DNA from: Nocardioides anomalus | GTDB lineage: Bacteria; Actinomycetota; Actinomycetes; Propionibacteriales; Nocardioidaceae | Direction of reading: 5' to 3' | Assembly: GCF_011046535.1 (NCBI RefSeq) | Contig: NZ_CP049257.1 | Location: forward strand, 1,116,001-1,180,000 | Length of the DNA: 64,000 bases | Shown: positions 1-11,373 of the stretch, piece by piece | Numbering within the stretch: the stretch's first letter is position 1 | How the letters are laid out: each line of letters begins with the position of its first letter | Translations under genes and position numbers: made by a program | Notes under the pieces: generated by a model | Seen by the model: the letters and a program-made list of their open reading frames with translations, nothing else | Database searches by the model: none | What the model was told of the DNA's origin: nothing

Positions 1-83
1 CGCAGCAGCGCGTCGGGGTCGTCGGAGGCCAGCCAGGCGTGGACCAGGCGCGCCCAGGCGGGCTCGAACGGGGGCGCGCTCAC
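1..83 (-). CDS. Partial hypothetical protein, N-terminus only
   Basis: A reading frame starts with GTG at 83 and runs off the left edge. It encodes about 27 residues beginning MSAPPFEPAWARLVHAWL. The two ATG codons just upstream (at 91 and 94) run straight into a stop, so GTG is the only usable start. It is divergent from the amt operon and shares its upstream region. No family is recognisable from so short a piece. Confidence 0.4.
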   Translation of the reverse strand, partial: MSAPPFEPAWARLVHAWLASDDPDALL

Positions 84-109
84 GGCGCCATCATTGCGGA
101 CCGGCGCGC

Positions 110-1952
<1,843 letters not shown>

Positions 1953-1972
1953 GCCCGGCGCCACCGCGTGTC

Positions 1973-2011
1973 CACCGGCCCGGCCCTCCGCTGCGGAGGG
2001 GCGGGCCGGTG
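1973..2011 (+). terminator. Strong hairpin between the two PII genes
   Basis: Near-perfect inverted repeat with 18-nt arms and a 3-nt loop; the left arm begins CACCGGCCCGG and the right arm ends GGGCCGGTG, with one internal mismatch. No T-run follows, so it may be an attenuator, an mRNA-stabilising hairpin or a factor-dependent stop rather than a classical terminator. It would let the two PII copies be expressed at different levels. Confidence 0.45.
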
Positions 2012-2017
2012 ACATGA

Positions 2018-4602
<2,585 letters not shown>

Positions 4603-4606
4603 CCTG

Positions 4607-4647
4607 GGAGTACGAAACTGGCGTCTGCGGCGTGGGTTTCGTACTCC
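4607..4647 (+). terminator. Terminator-like hairpin after glnD
   Basis: Perfect 12-bp inverted repeat GGAGTACGAAAC (4607-4618) / GTTTCGTACTCC (4636-4647) with a 17-nt loop, five bases after the glnD stop. There is no U-tract. A second, perfect palindrome follows eight bases later. Confidence 0.5.
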
Positions 4648-4654
4648 AAGCGTG

Positions 4655-4680
4655 AGTTTCACCGGCCGGCCGGTGAAACT
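4655..4680. repeat. Perfect 26-bp palindrome between glnD and ffh
   Basis: AGTTTCACCGGCC joined directly to its own reverse complement, giving a 26-bp perfect palindrome without a loop. The arms contain AT-rich ends unlike the surrounding coding sequence. It could be a dispersed REP-like palindrome, a hairpin terminator or a protein-binding site. No second copy was seen in this window. Confidence 0.6.
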
Positions 4681-4776
4681 GGACCCCGCCGCGGCCCGCC
4701 GCCGCGTCGGCCCGGAGCGGGCTGCGCCGGTAGGCTGATGAGGTTGTCCCAGCCCCTCCAGCGTTGAGGAACCCCC

Positions 4777-6342
4777 TTGTTCGCCACACTGTCCGACCGC
4801 CTCGCCGACACCTTCCGCAACCTGCGCGGGAAGGGCCGGCTGTCCGAGGCCGACATCGACGCGACCGCCCGGGAGATCCGGATCGCGCTGCTCGAGGCCG
4901 ACGTCGCGCTGCCGGTGGTCAAGGAGTTCGTGGCCGCGGTCAAGGAGCGGGCGCGCGGCGAGGAGGTCAGCCAGGCGCTGAACCCCGCCCAGCAGATCGT
5001 CAAGATCGTCAACGAGGAGCTCGTGACGATCCTCGGCGGCGAGACGCGGCGACTGCGCTACGCCAAGTCCGGCCCGACGGTCATCCTGCTCGCGGGCCTC
5101 CAGGGCGCCGGCAAGACCACGCTCGCGGCCAAGCTGGCGCTGTGGCTCAAGGAGCAGGGCAAGAGCCCGGTGCTCGTGGCCTGCGACCTGCAGCGCCCGA
5201 ACGCCGTCCAGCAGCTCCAGGTGAACGGCGAGCGCGCCGGCGTACCCGTCTTCGCGCCGTCCCCGGGCAACGGCACCGGCGACCCGGTCGCGGTCGCGCG
5301 GGAGTCGCTGGAGGAGGCCAAGCGCAAGCTCTACGACGTCGTCGTCGTCGACACCGCGGGCCGCCTCGGCGTGGACGCCGAGCTGATGCAGCAGGCCGCG
5401 GACATCCGCGACGCCGTGCAGCCCGACGAGGTGCTGTTCGTCGTCGACGCGATGATCGGTCAGGACGCCGTCAACACCGCGCAGGCCTTCCTCGACGGCG
5501 TCGGCTTCGACGGCGTCGTGCTCACCAAGCTCGACGGCGACGCGCGCGGTGGCGCCGCGCTGTCCATCGCGTCGGTGACCGGCCGGCCGGTCATGTTCGC
5601 CTCCAACGGCGAGAAGCTGACCGACTTCGACCTGTTCCACCCCGACCGGATGGCCTCGCGCATCCTCGACATGGGCGACATGCTCACCCTGATCGAGCAG
5701 GCCGAGAAGACCTTCGACCAGGAGCAGGCGGCCAAGGCCGCGGGCAAGCTGCTGGGCGGTCAGGGCGAGTTCACCCTCGACGACTTCCTCGAGCAGATGC
5801 AGCAGGTCCGCAAGCTCGGCTCGATGTCGAAGATCATGGGGATGCTGCCCGGGATGGGCCAGTTCCGCGAGCAGCTGGACAACTTCGACGAGCGCGAGAT
5901 CGACCGGATCCAGGCGATCATCCAGTCGATGACGCCGGCCGAGCGGGCCAACCCCAAGATCATCGACGGATCGCGCCGCGCGCGCATCGCCAAGGGCTCG
6001 GGCCGCCAGGTCTCGGACGTGAACAGCCTGGTCGACCGCTTCTTCGAGGCGCGCAAGATGATGCAGCAGTTCGCCAAGGGCGCCATGCCCGGGCTGCCCG
6101 GCATGCCGGGCATGGCCGGTGGCGGCAAGCGCGGCAAGCAGAAGGCCCAGCAGAAGAAGGGCAAGGGTCGCCGCGTCTCCGGCAACCCGGCCCGGGCCGC
6201 CCAGGACGCCGCGGCGGCCAAGGAGAAGGCGGCCGCCACGGCCGCCAACCCGTTCGGCAACCCCGGCGGCGACGAGGTCGACTACGAGAAGGCCGCGGCG
6301 GCGCTCGAGCTGCCCAAGGACTTCTCGAAGTTCCTCAAGTAG
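4777..6342 (+). CDS. ffh: Signal recognition particle protein Ffh (SRP54)
   Basis: GTPase that binds signal peptides and 4.5S RNA and delivers nascent membrane proteins to FtsY; 521 aa. An N domain is followed by the G domain, with GLQGAGKTT (about 107-115), DTAGR (about 192-196) and TKLDGDARGG (from about 250). A methionine-rich M domain covers about 310-445, and there is a Lys/Gln/Ala-rich tail. The start is TTG 4777 with GAGGA at 4766-4770; the protein begins LFATLSDRLADTFRNL as in other Ffh. A candidate -10 TAGGCT lies at 4731-4736. A strong hairpin follows the stop. Confidence 0.96.
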   Translation: MFATLSDRLADTFRNLRGKGRLSEADIDATAREIRIALLEADVALPVVKEFVAAVKERARGEEVSQALNPAQQIVKIVNEELVTILGGETRRLRYAKSGPTVILLAGLQGAGKTTLAAKLALWLKEQGKSPVLVACDLQRPNAVQQLQVNGERAGVPVFAPSPGNGTGDPVAVARESLEEAKRKLYDVVVVDTAGRLGVDAELMQQAADIRDAVQPDEVLFVVDAMIGQDAVNTAQAFLDGVGFDGVVLTKLDGDARGGAALSIASVTGRPVMFASNGEKLTDFDLFHPDRMASRILDMGDMLTLIEQAEKTFDQEQAAKAAGKLLGGQGEFTLDDFLEQMQQVRKLGSMSKIMGMLPGMGQFREQLDNFDEREIDRIQAIIQSMTPAERANPKIIDGSRRARIAKGSGRQVSDVNSLVDRFFEARKMMQQFAKGAMPGLPGMPGMAGGGKRGKQKAQQKKGKGRRVSGNPARAAQDAAAAKEKAAATAANPFGNPGGDEVDYEKAAAALELPKDFSKFLK

Positions 6343-6371
6343 CCGGTCGGCCCCGGCGGGCGGGCAGCAGA

Positions 6372-6407
6372 GCGCCCCTCCAGCCACGGGGACAGCCGGA
6401 GGGGCGC
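6372..6407 (+). terminator. Terminator hairpin after ffh
   Basis: Perfect 10-bp stem GCGCCCCTCC (6372-6381) / GGAGGGGCGC (6398-6407) with a 16-nt loop, 29 bp after the ffh stop. No T-run follows, which is common in high-GC actinobacteria. Confidence 0.6.
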
Positions 6408-6725
6408 AGGTCCTGAGCCTGGCACGCGGGACGGGGCCGGTGGGGCGTCGGCGCCCGGCGTACCCAAGATTGTGGGGCGCGAGGCCCGGAGCGCGCTCGG
6501 GCCGCGCCGCCGCTTGGGGGATCGAAGCGGCGACACGGCTGTGTTCACCGTAGGCCCCCGAGTCCCTCCAGCATCAGAGGTCCAGACAACAAGAACGTAT
6601 CTGGGGCCGGGCATGCCACTCTTGAAGGGCGAGGGCCGGTGGGGCGGCTCTGGGTCGACTGATTGGGGGATCGAGTCGACCCTGTGCGCCCCGCCGGCTC
6701 TCTTCACGTCCAGTACGGTCGAGCC
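6408..6725 (+). other. Gene-free stretch with two hairpins sharing one loop
   Basis: No credible gene. Hairpin A (6508-6532) has an 8-bp stem, CGCCGCTT/AAGCGGCG, around GGGGGATCG. Hairpin B (6652-6682) has a 9-bp stem, GGGTCGACT/AGTCGACCC, around GATTGGGGGATCG. Both loops contain the 12-mer TTGGGGGATCGA (6514-6525 and 6663-6674), while the stems differ in sequence. A shorter possible hairpin, CCAGA/TCTGG, lies near 6582-6604. A -10-like TACGGT (6714-6719) sits six bases before the next gene. The hairpins may be structured RNA or a bipartite regulatory site. On the other strand the loops carry five Cs, recalling but not matching the 6C RNA family. Confidence 0.5.
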
Positions 6726-7280
6726 GTGCGACGCGTCCCGGGCTGGCTGTGGGCCGCGCTCGTGGTGGTCGTGGCGCTGCTGCTGGCCGTGCCCCTCGGC
6801 GGGTGGGACCACGTCGACCGCGCCGACGCCTCGGCGCAGCGGCTGGCGCCCGGGCAGCGGCACGTGTCGGACCCGTTCGCCACGAGCGTGCTGAGCGCCG
6901 AGGTGACCGACCGGGACCCGGCGTCGTCGTTCGACCCGGAGCCGGGGACGCGGTTCCTGGTCGTCCGCGCGCGGGTGGACAACCGCACCGACCGGACCCG
7001 GGACGCGACCGGCGACCTCCTGGTGCCGGCCGGGGTGGACCTGGGCCCGGCGAGCACGGTCACGGTGGCGCGCGACCCGCAGAGCCGGTCGGCCGCCGTG
7101 CAGCCGGGGCTGCCCGCCGAGGTCCTCTTCGCCTGGGAGCTCGAGGGCGACACCGTGGCACCGGGCGACACGCTGCGGGTCCAGGTCGTCGACTGGACCG
7201 AGATCGAGTCGCGGGTCGCCTCCGGGCTGGTGCCCACGGACTACCGCGTCGGCGCGGTGGTGGAGGTGCCGGTGTCGTGA
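6726..7280 (+). CDS. Membrane-anchored hypothetical protein (cassette gene 1)
   Basis: A 184-aa protein with an N-terminal membrane segment (about residues 6-22) followed by an extracytoplasmic, beta-rich region (SAEVTDRDPASSF, then RFLVVRARVDNRTD). This resembles the small Ig-like domains of DUF4352-type proteins, but no family can be assigned by eye. GTG 6726 follows a -10-like TACGGT at 6714-6719 by six bases, so the mRNA may be leaderless. The stop overlaps the next start (GTGA). It is the first of three small anchored proteins read together. Confidence 0.7.
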   Translation: MRRVPGWLWAALVVVVALLLAVPLGGWDHVDRADASAQRLAPGQRHVSDPFATSVLSAEVTDRDPASSFDPEPGTRFLVVRARVDNRTDRTRDATGDLLVPAGVDLGPASTVTVARDPQSRSAAVQPGLPAEVLFAWELEGDTVAPGDTLRVQVVDWTEIESRVASGLVPTDYRVGAVVEVPVS

Positions 7281-7825
7281 AGGCCCTCGTGCTCGCGCTC
7301 GTCCTCACCGCCGCCGCGGTCGTGGCGCACCGCACCACCCCGAGCGAGGAGGAGCAGGTCGCGCCGTTCGTGGTCGCCGCGGACGCGGGGGACTGGGGCC
7401 AGGCCCGTACGGTCGGCGCGCGGGTGGACGACGTGGGGCTGGCGACGCGGGTCACGGACGGCGAGTGGACCGGTACGACGGACGGCGTCTGGGTCGTCGT
7501 CGCGGCGACGGCGGAGACGACGCTGCGCGCCGCCTCCCTCGACGCGAGCCTGTGGCTCGGGGACCGCCGCTACGACGCGTCCGACCGGCCGGGGGACGCC
7601 GCCCTCGGCGCCGCGCGCCTGTCGCCCCGGCTGCCCGTGCGCGGCACCCTGGTCTTCGAGGTGCCCGCCGCCGCGTTGCGTGCGGACGGCGGCGAGGCGC
7701 GCGTGCGGTTCGCGACCGAGTCGGACCCGCGTCTGGACTCGGTGGTCGAGGTGCCCGTGGACCTCACGGACCTGGAGCCCGAGGCGCTGGTCGAGCTCAC
7801 CGCGCCCGAGCGGACGACGCGGTGA
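7277..7825 (+). CDS. Secreted or anchored hypothetical protein (cassette gene 2)
   Basis: A 182-aa protein starting at GTG 7277, overlapping the previous stop by four bases. It has a short N-terminal hydrophobic segment (LVLALVLTAAAVVA) and then a domain with alternating beta-like stretches (GVWVVVAATAET, GTLVFEVPAAAL). It ends near SVVEVPVDL, echoing AVVEVPVS at the end of the previous protein, so the two may be distant paralogues. Function unknown. Confidence 0.68.
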   Translation: MKALVLALVLTAAAVVAHRTTPSEEEQVAPFVVAADAGDWGQARTVGARVDDVGLATRVTDGEWTGTTDGVWVVVAATAETTLRAASLDASLWLGDRRYDASDRPGDAALGAARLSPRLPVRGTLVFEVPAAALRADGGEARVRFATESDPRLDSVVEVPVDLTDLEPEALVELTAPERTTR

Positions 7826-7848
7826 CGTGGTGACCACGTGGTGACCCG

Positions 7849-8400
7849 GTGAGCCGCTGGCTGCGGCGCGAGGCGGCGGCGCTCGTGCTCGCCGGGCTCC
7901 TCGGCGCCGGGACGGTGGGGTGGACGCTGCACCTGGACGGGAGGCCCTACCGCGACTCGTTGCCGGGGGAGTCCGCGGTGGCGGCGGGCGCGCCCGCGGT
8001 CCTCGAGGGCACGGCCTTCACGGTCACCGGCACGCGGTCGGTCGTGGGCGGGAGCCGGGCCGGAGAGCGGCTGGACGTGGCCGAGGACGCCACGCTGGTC
8101 GTGGTCACGCTGCAGGTGGTGCCGGACGCCGACGACCCCCTGGGGATCTGCGGCCTGGCGCTCGTGGACGGCGGAGCGGAGGGCACGCGGTGGGACGCGG
8201 CCTCCTTCACCGAGACGAGCTGGTCGGCGCCCGACCGCTTCGCGACCTACTGCGACGACGAGGAGACCGCGCCCTACGAGCTGCAGGAGGCCTTCGTCGT
8301 CCCGACGGAGGTCGCCGGCCGGGTCGACCTGGAGGTCACGAGGCCGCCGGCAGCGGTGCCCGCGGTGCGGCTCGACCTGGCCGGCGCGCCCGCGCGCTGA
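7849..8400 (+). CDS. Membrane-anchored hypothetical protein (cassette gene 3)
   Basis: A 183-aa protein from GTG 7849, with an N-terminal membrane anchor (ALVLAGLLGAGTVGW) and an exported domain containing TLVVVTLQVVPDADD and two cysteines (in GICGL and YCDDE) that could form a disulphide. It is 23 bp downstream of cassette gene 2. Its 3' end overlaps the convergent membrane-protein gene by 65 bp. Function unknown; likely to act with its neighbours. Confidence 0.66.
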   Translation: MSRWLRREAAALVLAGLLGAGTVGWTLHLDGRPYRDSLPGESAVAAGAPAVLEGTAFTVTGTRSVVGGSRAGERLDVAEDATLVVVTLQVVPDADDPLGICGLALVDGGAEGTRWDAASFTETSWSAPDRFATYCDDEETAPYELQEAFVVPTEVAGRVDLEVTRPPAAVPAVRLDLAGAPAR

Positions 8401-9535
8401 GCAGGGACAGCGCGGCCGCGACCACGGCCAGCTGGAGCGGCACGACCACCACGTCCGTCGCCAGGTCGACCAGGCCGGACGTCCCCGCCCACCACGCCCG
8501 CGGGTGCGGCCCGGCCAGGTGCTCGAACCCGACGCTCAGCCACGCCGGGGCGGCGGTGACGACCGCGAAGGCCAGGAGGTACGTGGCGACCGGCAGCGGT
8601 CCCGCCCGCCACGCGAGCGTCGCCACCCGGCGTACCGGCTCCCAGCGCTCGACCACCTCCCGGCTGGCCAGCTCCACGGCGCGCTGCCAGCGTGAGGACA
8701 GCCGGCCGTACCGCTCGCGGACGCGCACCACGTGCCGCGGGTCGTCGCCGTCGTGCAGCGCGCCGGCGAAGACCACGCCGGCCAGCGCGAGCCAGGCCAG
8801 CGGCAGCAGCGCCACGTCGCTCACCACCGACCACACCGGGCCGATGCCGTCGAGAAGATCACCGACCCAGGCGAACTCGGCCCGCAGGTCGTCGACCCGG
8901 TCGAGCAGCCACGCCACCATCCGCCGCGAGGTCAGCCACTCCGGTACGCCGCCCAGGAGCGTGCGCAGCACGAGGACGGTGACCAGCGCCCAGACCGCCT
9001 CGAGGTAGGCCAGCACCGCGCCGGTCCACTGCGGACGGCGTTCCTCCAGGCGCTCGAGCACCATCCGCAGCCCGAAGGCGACCACCACCATCGTGACCGA
9101 CAGCCAGCCGATGGACACCGACAGTGCGTCACCGCCGACCGTGTCGAGGTCCAGCGAGGCGCGGGCGTAGGCCACCACGTCCTCATCGATGATCGCCCAG
9201 GCCGCGTAGATGATGAGGAACGGCAGCACCGCCTCCAGCAGCGCACCGCCCAGCTCCCGCGTCCGCTGCCGGCGCGACAGGGGCTCCGTCGCCGGCTCGG
9301 CCCCGGCCCGGGCCAGCGCGTCGCGGACCACGATGAAGATGGCCACGTAGCTCACCAGCCGCGCCAGCACCGCCAGCGGCAGCACCAGCAGGCCCCAGAC
9401 CGCGTCGACGTTCCCGGCGTGGCCGGCCAGCCGGACCAGCAGCACCCGCGCCAGCCACCCGGCCAGGAACCACGCCAGCACCGTCGGCCACCGGGCCGCG
9501 ACGGCGGCCAGCAGCGACCGGGGGGAGGGGGTCAT
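8336..9535 (-). CDS. Polytopic membrane protein of unknown function
   Basis: A 399-aa protein with about 7-8 hydrophobic segments (for example VLAWFLAGWLARVLLV, AVWALVTVLVLRTLL, LPLAWLALAGVVFAGAL). The start is ATG 9535 (MTPSPRSLLAAV). It is convergent with three small anchored proteins and overlaps the last by 65 bp. The close packing suggests a set of four genes working at the membrane. No transporter or enzyme signature was recognised. Confidence 0.75.
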   Translation of the reverse strand: MTPSPRSLLAAVAARWPTVLAWFLAGWLARVLLVRLAGHAGNVDAVWGLLVLPLAVLARLVSYVAIFIVVRDALARAGAEPATEPLSRRQRTRELGGALLEAVLPFLIIYAAWAIIDEDVVAYARASLDLDTVGGDALSVSIGWLSVTMVVVAFGLRMVLERLEERRPQWTGAVLAYLEAVWALVTVLVLRTLLGGVPEWLTSRRMVAWLLDRVDDLRAEFAWVGDLLDGIGPVWSVVSDVALLPLAWLALAGVVFAGALHDGDDPRHVVRVRERYGRLSSRWQRAVELASREVVERWEPVRRVATLAWRAGPLPVATYLLAFAVVTAAPAWLSVGFEHLAGPHPRAWWAGTSGLVDLATDVVVVPLQLAVVAAALSLLSARARRPGRAAPRAPLPAAS

Positions 9536-9573
9536 CGGCGCCCACCCTAGGGCGTCCGGGCGATGATGGGGCC

Positions 9574-9939
9574 GTGGCTCGCGTCCTGGTCGTCGACGGC
9601 GCGAACGTCGTCGGCAGCCGTCCCGACGGCTGGTGGAAGGACCGCCCCGGCGCCGCCCGCCGCCTGCACGAACGCCTGCTCGTGGCCGACCTGGCCTACG
9701 ACGAGGTCGTGCTGGTCCTCGAGGGCGGGGCCAAGGGCGGGGTGAGGGCCGGCCGCGATGGCGACGTCCGCGTGGTGCACGCGAAGGGCAGCGGCGACGA
9801 CGAGATCGTGGCCCAGGCCGACCGGCCCGGCGACGTGGTCACCGTGGTGACCGCCGACCGGATGCTCCAGGCCCGCGCCGCCAGCAAGGGCGCCTCGTCG
9901 CTGGGGCCTGCCTGGCTCCTCGCCGAGCTGGAGCAGTAG
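9574..9939 (+). CDS. NYN/PIN-like domain protein, putative ribonuclease
   Basis: A 121-aa single-domain protein starting MARVLVVDGANVVGSRPDGW, with the N-terminal acidic residue (D8) and the asparagine typical of NYN/PIN-fold nucleases. Further acidic positions lie in AKGSGDDEIV (with a nearby Asp) and VTADRM. GTG 9574 is chosen because the frame matches the domain; ATG 9563 is in another frame. Related actinobacterial proteins are sometimes labelled NTP pyrophosphohydrolase, which the motifs do not support. It is divergent from the membrane protein by 38 bp. Confidence 0.7.
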   Translation: MARVLVVDGANVVGSRPDGWWKDRPGAARRLHERLLVADLAYDEVVLVLEGGAKGGVRAGRDGDVRVVHAKGSGDDEIVAQADRPGDVVTVVTADRMLQARAASKGASSLGPAWLLAELEQ

Positions 9940-10025
9940 AGCCCGCAGACCCGACGGAACCACCCGGTTCGGCGCGCCGGTTCGACAAGAGCGCGCCGAA
10001 CACGTCGCGACGGAGTCGCGACCAT

Positions 10026-11189
10026 TCAGACAGCTACTCTGGCGATGGCGAGAGCCACGGCCCCGACCACGGCCGAGCGGACGCCGAGGGCGCCGGGGAC
10101 GACCTCGACGGAGCTGGCGGTGTCGGGCTGGGCGTAGCGGTCGATCGAGAGCCGCAGGCCCTCGATGAGCGAGGGCGAGCCGCCGAGGGTGCCGCCGACG
10201 ACGACGAGCTCGGGGTTGAGGCTGTTGGCGAGGTCGGCGACGGCGCGGCCGATGGTGAGGCCGGCGTCGGTGAGGACGCGGCGCACGCCGGGGTCGCCGG
10301 CGCGGTCGAGCTCGATGACCTGGTCGATGCTCAGCGGCTCGTCGTACGCCGGGCGGAGGGCCTCGAGCAGGTGCGCGGCGGAGACGCGGGTCTCCAGGCA
10401 GCCGCGGTTGCCGCAGCGGCATACGTGGCCCTCCTCGCCGACCTGCACGTGGCCGATCTCGCCGGCGATGCCGCTGGTGCCACGGTGCAGGCGACCGCCG
10501 AGGACGATGCCGGCGCCGACGCCGCTGGCGATCTTGAGGTAGACCACGTCGTGCCGCCCGCGGGCGATGCCGTGGTGGAGCTCGGCCAGCGCGCCGAGGT
10601 TGGCGTCGTTGTCGGCGTGCACGGGCACGCCGAGCCGGCGCTCCAGCTCCTCGCCGGGCAGCAGGCCCTGCCAGCCCGGCATGATGCCGGTCCGGATCCG
10701 GGAGGAGCGGCGGTCGACGGGGGCGGGCACGCACATGCCGACGGCCTGGAGCTCGTCGTCGTGCAGCCCGCTGCGGGCCAGCAGCGCGCGGACGGTGGTG
10801 GCGGTGCGGTCGAGGACCTCGGCGCCGTGCGAGTCCACGTCGACCAGCGCGTGCTCCTCGGCCAGGATCGTCCCGGCCCGGTCGGAGACCGCGACCCGGA
10901 CGTGGCCGTGGCCGATGTCGACGCCGGCCACACCGCCGGCCGGGGCGCTGAGGCGCACCAGGACCGGCGGTCGGCCGCTGCCGCCCTTGTGGGGCCGGGC
11001 CTTGTCGTCGGTCTCGCTGACCTGGCCGGTGCGGATGAGGTCGGCGACCAGGCTGGACACGGTGGTGCGGGACAGCCCGCTGGCCCGGACCAGGTCGGCC
11101 CGGCTCATCGGTCCCTCGCCGGCCAGGAGGCCCAGGACCGTGCGGGAGTTGCCGGCGCGCAGCCGTTCGAGGGCACCGGAGGAAGCCAT
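10026..11189 (-). CDS. ROK-family transcriptional repressor
   Basis: A 387-aa sugar-responsive repressor. The N-terminal winged helix covers about residues 10-70 (MSRADLVRASGLSRTTVSSL). It is followed by a ROK kinase-fold domain with GVDIGHGHVRVAV, DNDANLGALAELHHG, the glycine-rich GIAGEIGHV and the zinc site CRCGNRGCLE. ROK repressors typically bind operators at divergent sugar-use genes. The gene faces away from the GH3 glycosidase, and an inverted repeat sits on the GH3 promoter. The inducer is probably a glucoside breakdown product (inference). Confidence 0.9.
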   Translation of the reverse strand: MASSGALERLRAGNSRTVLGLLAGEGPMSRADLVRASGLSRTTVSSLVADLIRTGQVSETDDKARPHKGGSGRPPVLVRLSAPAGGVAGVDIGHGHVRVAVSDRAGTILAEEHALVDVDSHGAEVLDRTATTVRALLARSGLHDDELQAVGMCVPAPVDRRSSRIRTGIMPGWQGLLPGEELERRLGVPVHADNDANLGALAELHHGIARGRHDVVYLKIASGVGAGIVLGGRLHRGTSGIAGEIGHVQVGEEGHVCRCGNRGCLETRVSAAHLLEALRPAYDEPLSIDQVIELDRAGDPGVRRVLTDAGLTIGRAVADLANSLNPELVVVGGTLGGSPSLIEGLRLSIDRYAQPDTASSVEVVPGALGVRSAVVGAVALAIARVAV

Positions 11190-11252
11190 GGCTCAAGCGT
11201 ACGGAGATATGTACGGAAAGAGGACGAACTGGACCGCCAGATGGACTCATTC

Positions 11253-11286
11253 GGCATTGACCGGGACCAATGCCCGTTCCTACGTT
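11253..11286 (+). promoter_or_regulatory. GH3 promoter with overlapping inverted-repeat operator
   Basis: Candidate -35 TTGACC (11257-11262), 18-bp spacer and -10 TACGTT (11281-11286), about 88 bp before the GH3 start. The perfect inverted repeat GGCATTG (11253-11259) / CAATGCC (11268-11274) covers the -35 element. This is the position expected for repression by the neighbouring ROK protein. Confidence 0.55.
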
Positions 11287-11373
11287 GATGTGGCGGTCGT
11301 CACAGGCCGGCACCAGCAGCACCGGAGGCCATGGTGGCCGACCGGCTTCTTGATCGGGCAAGGAGAAACCCCC

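Noticed and set aside
6508..6682. Identification of the paired hairpins as a 6C RNA
   Set aside because: 6C RNAs have two adjacent stems with at least six loop Cs. Here there are five Cs on the minus strand and the stems are about 120 bp apart.
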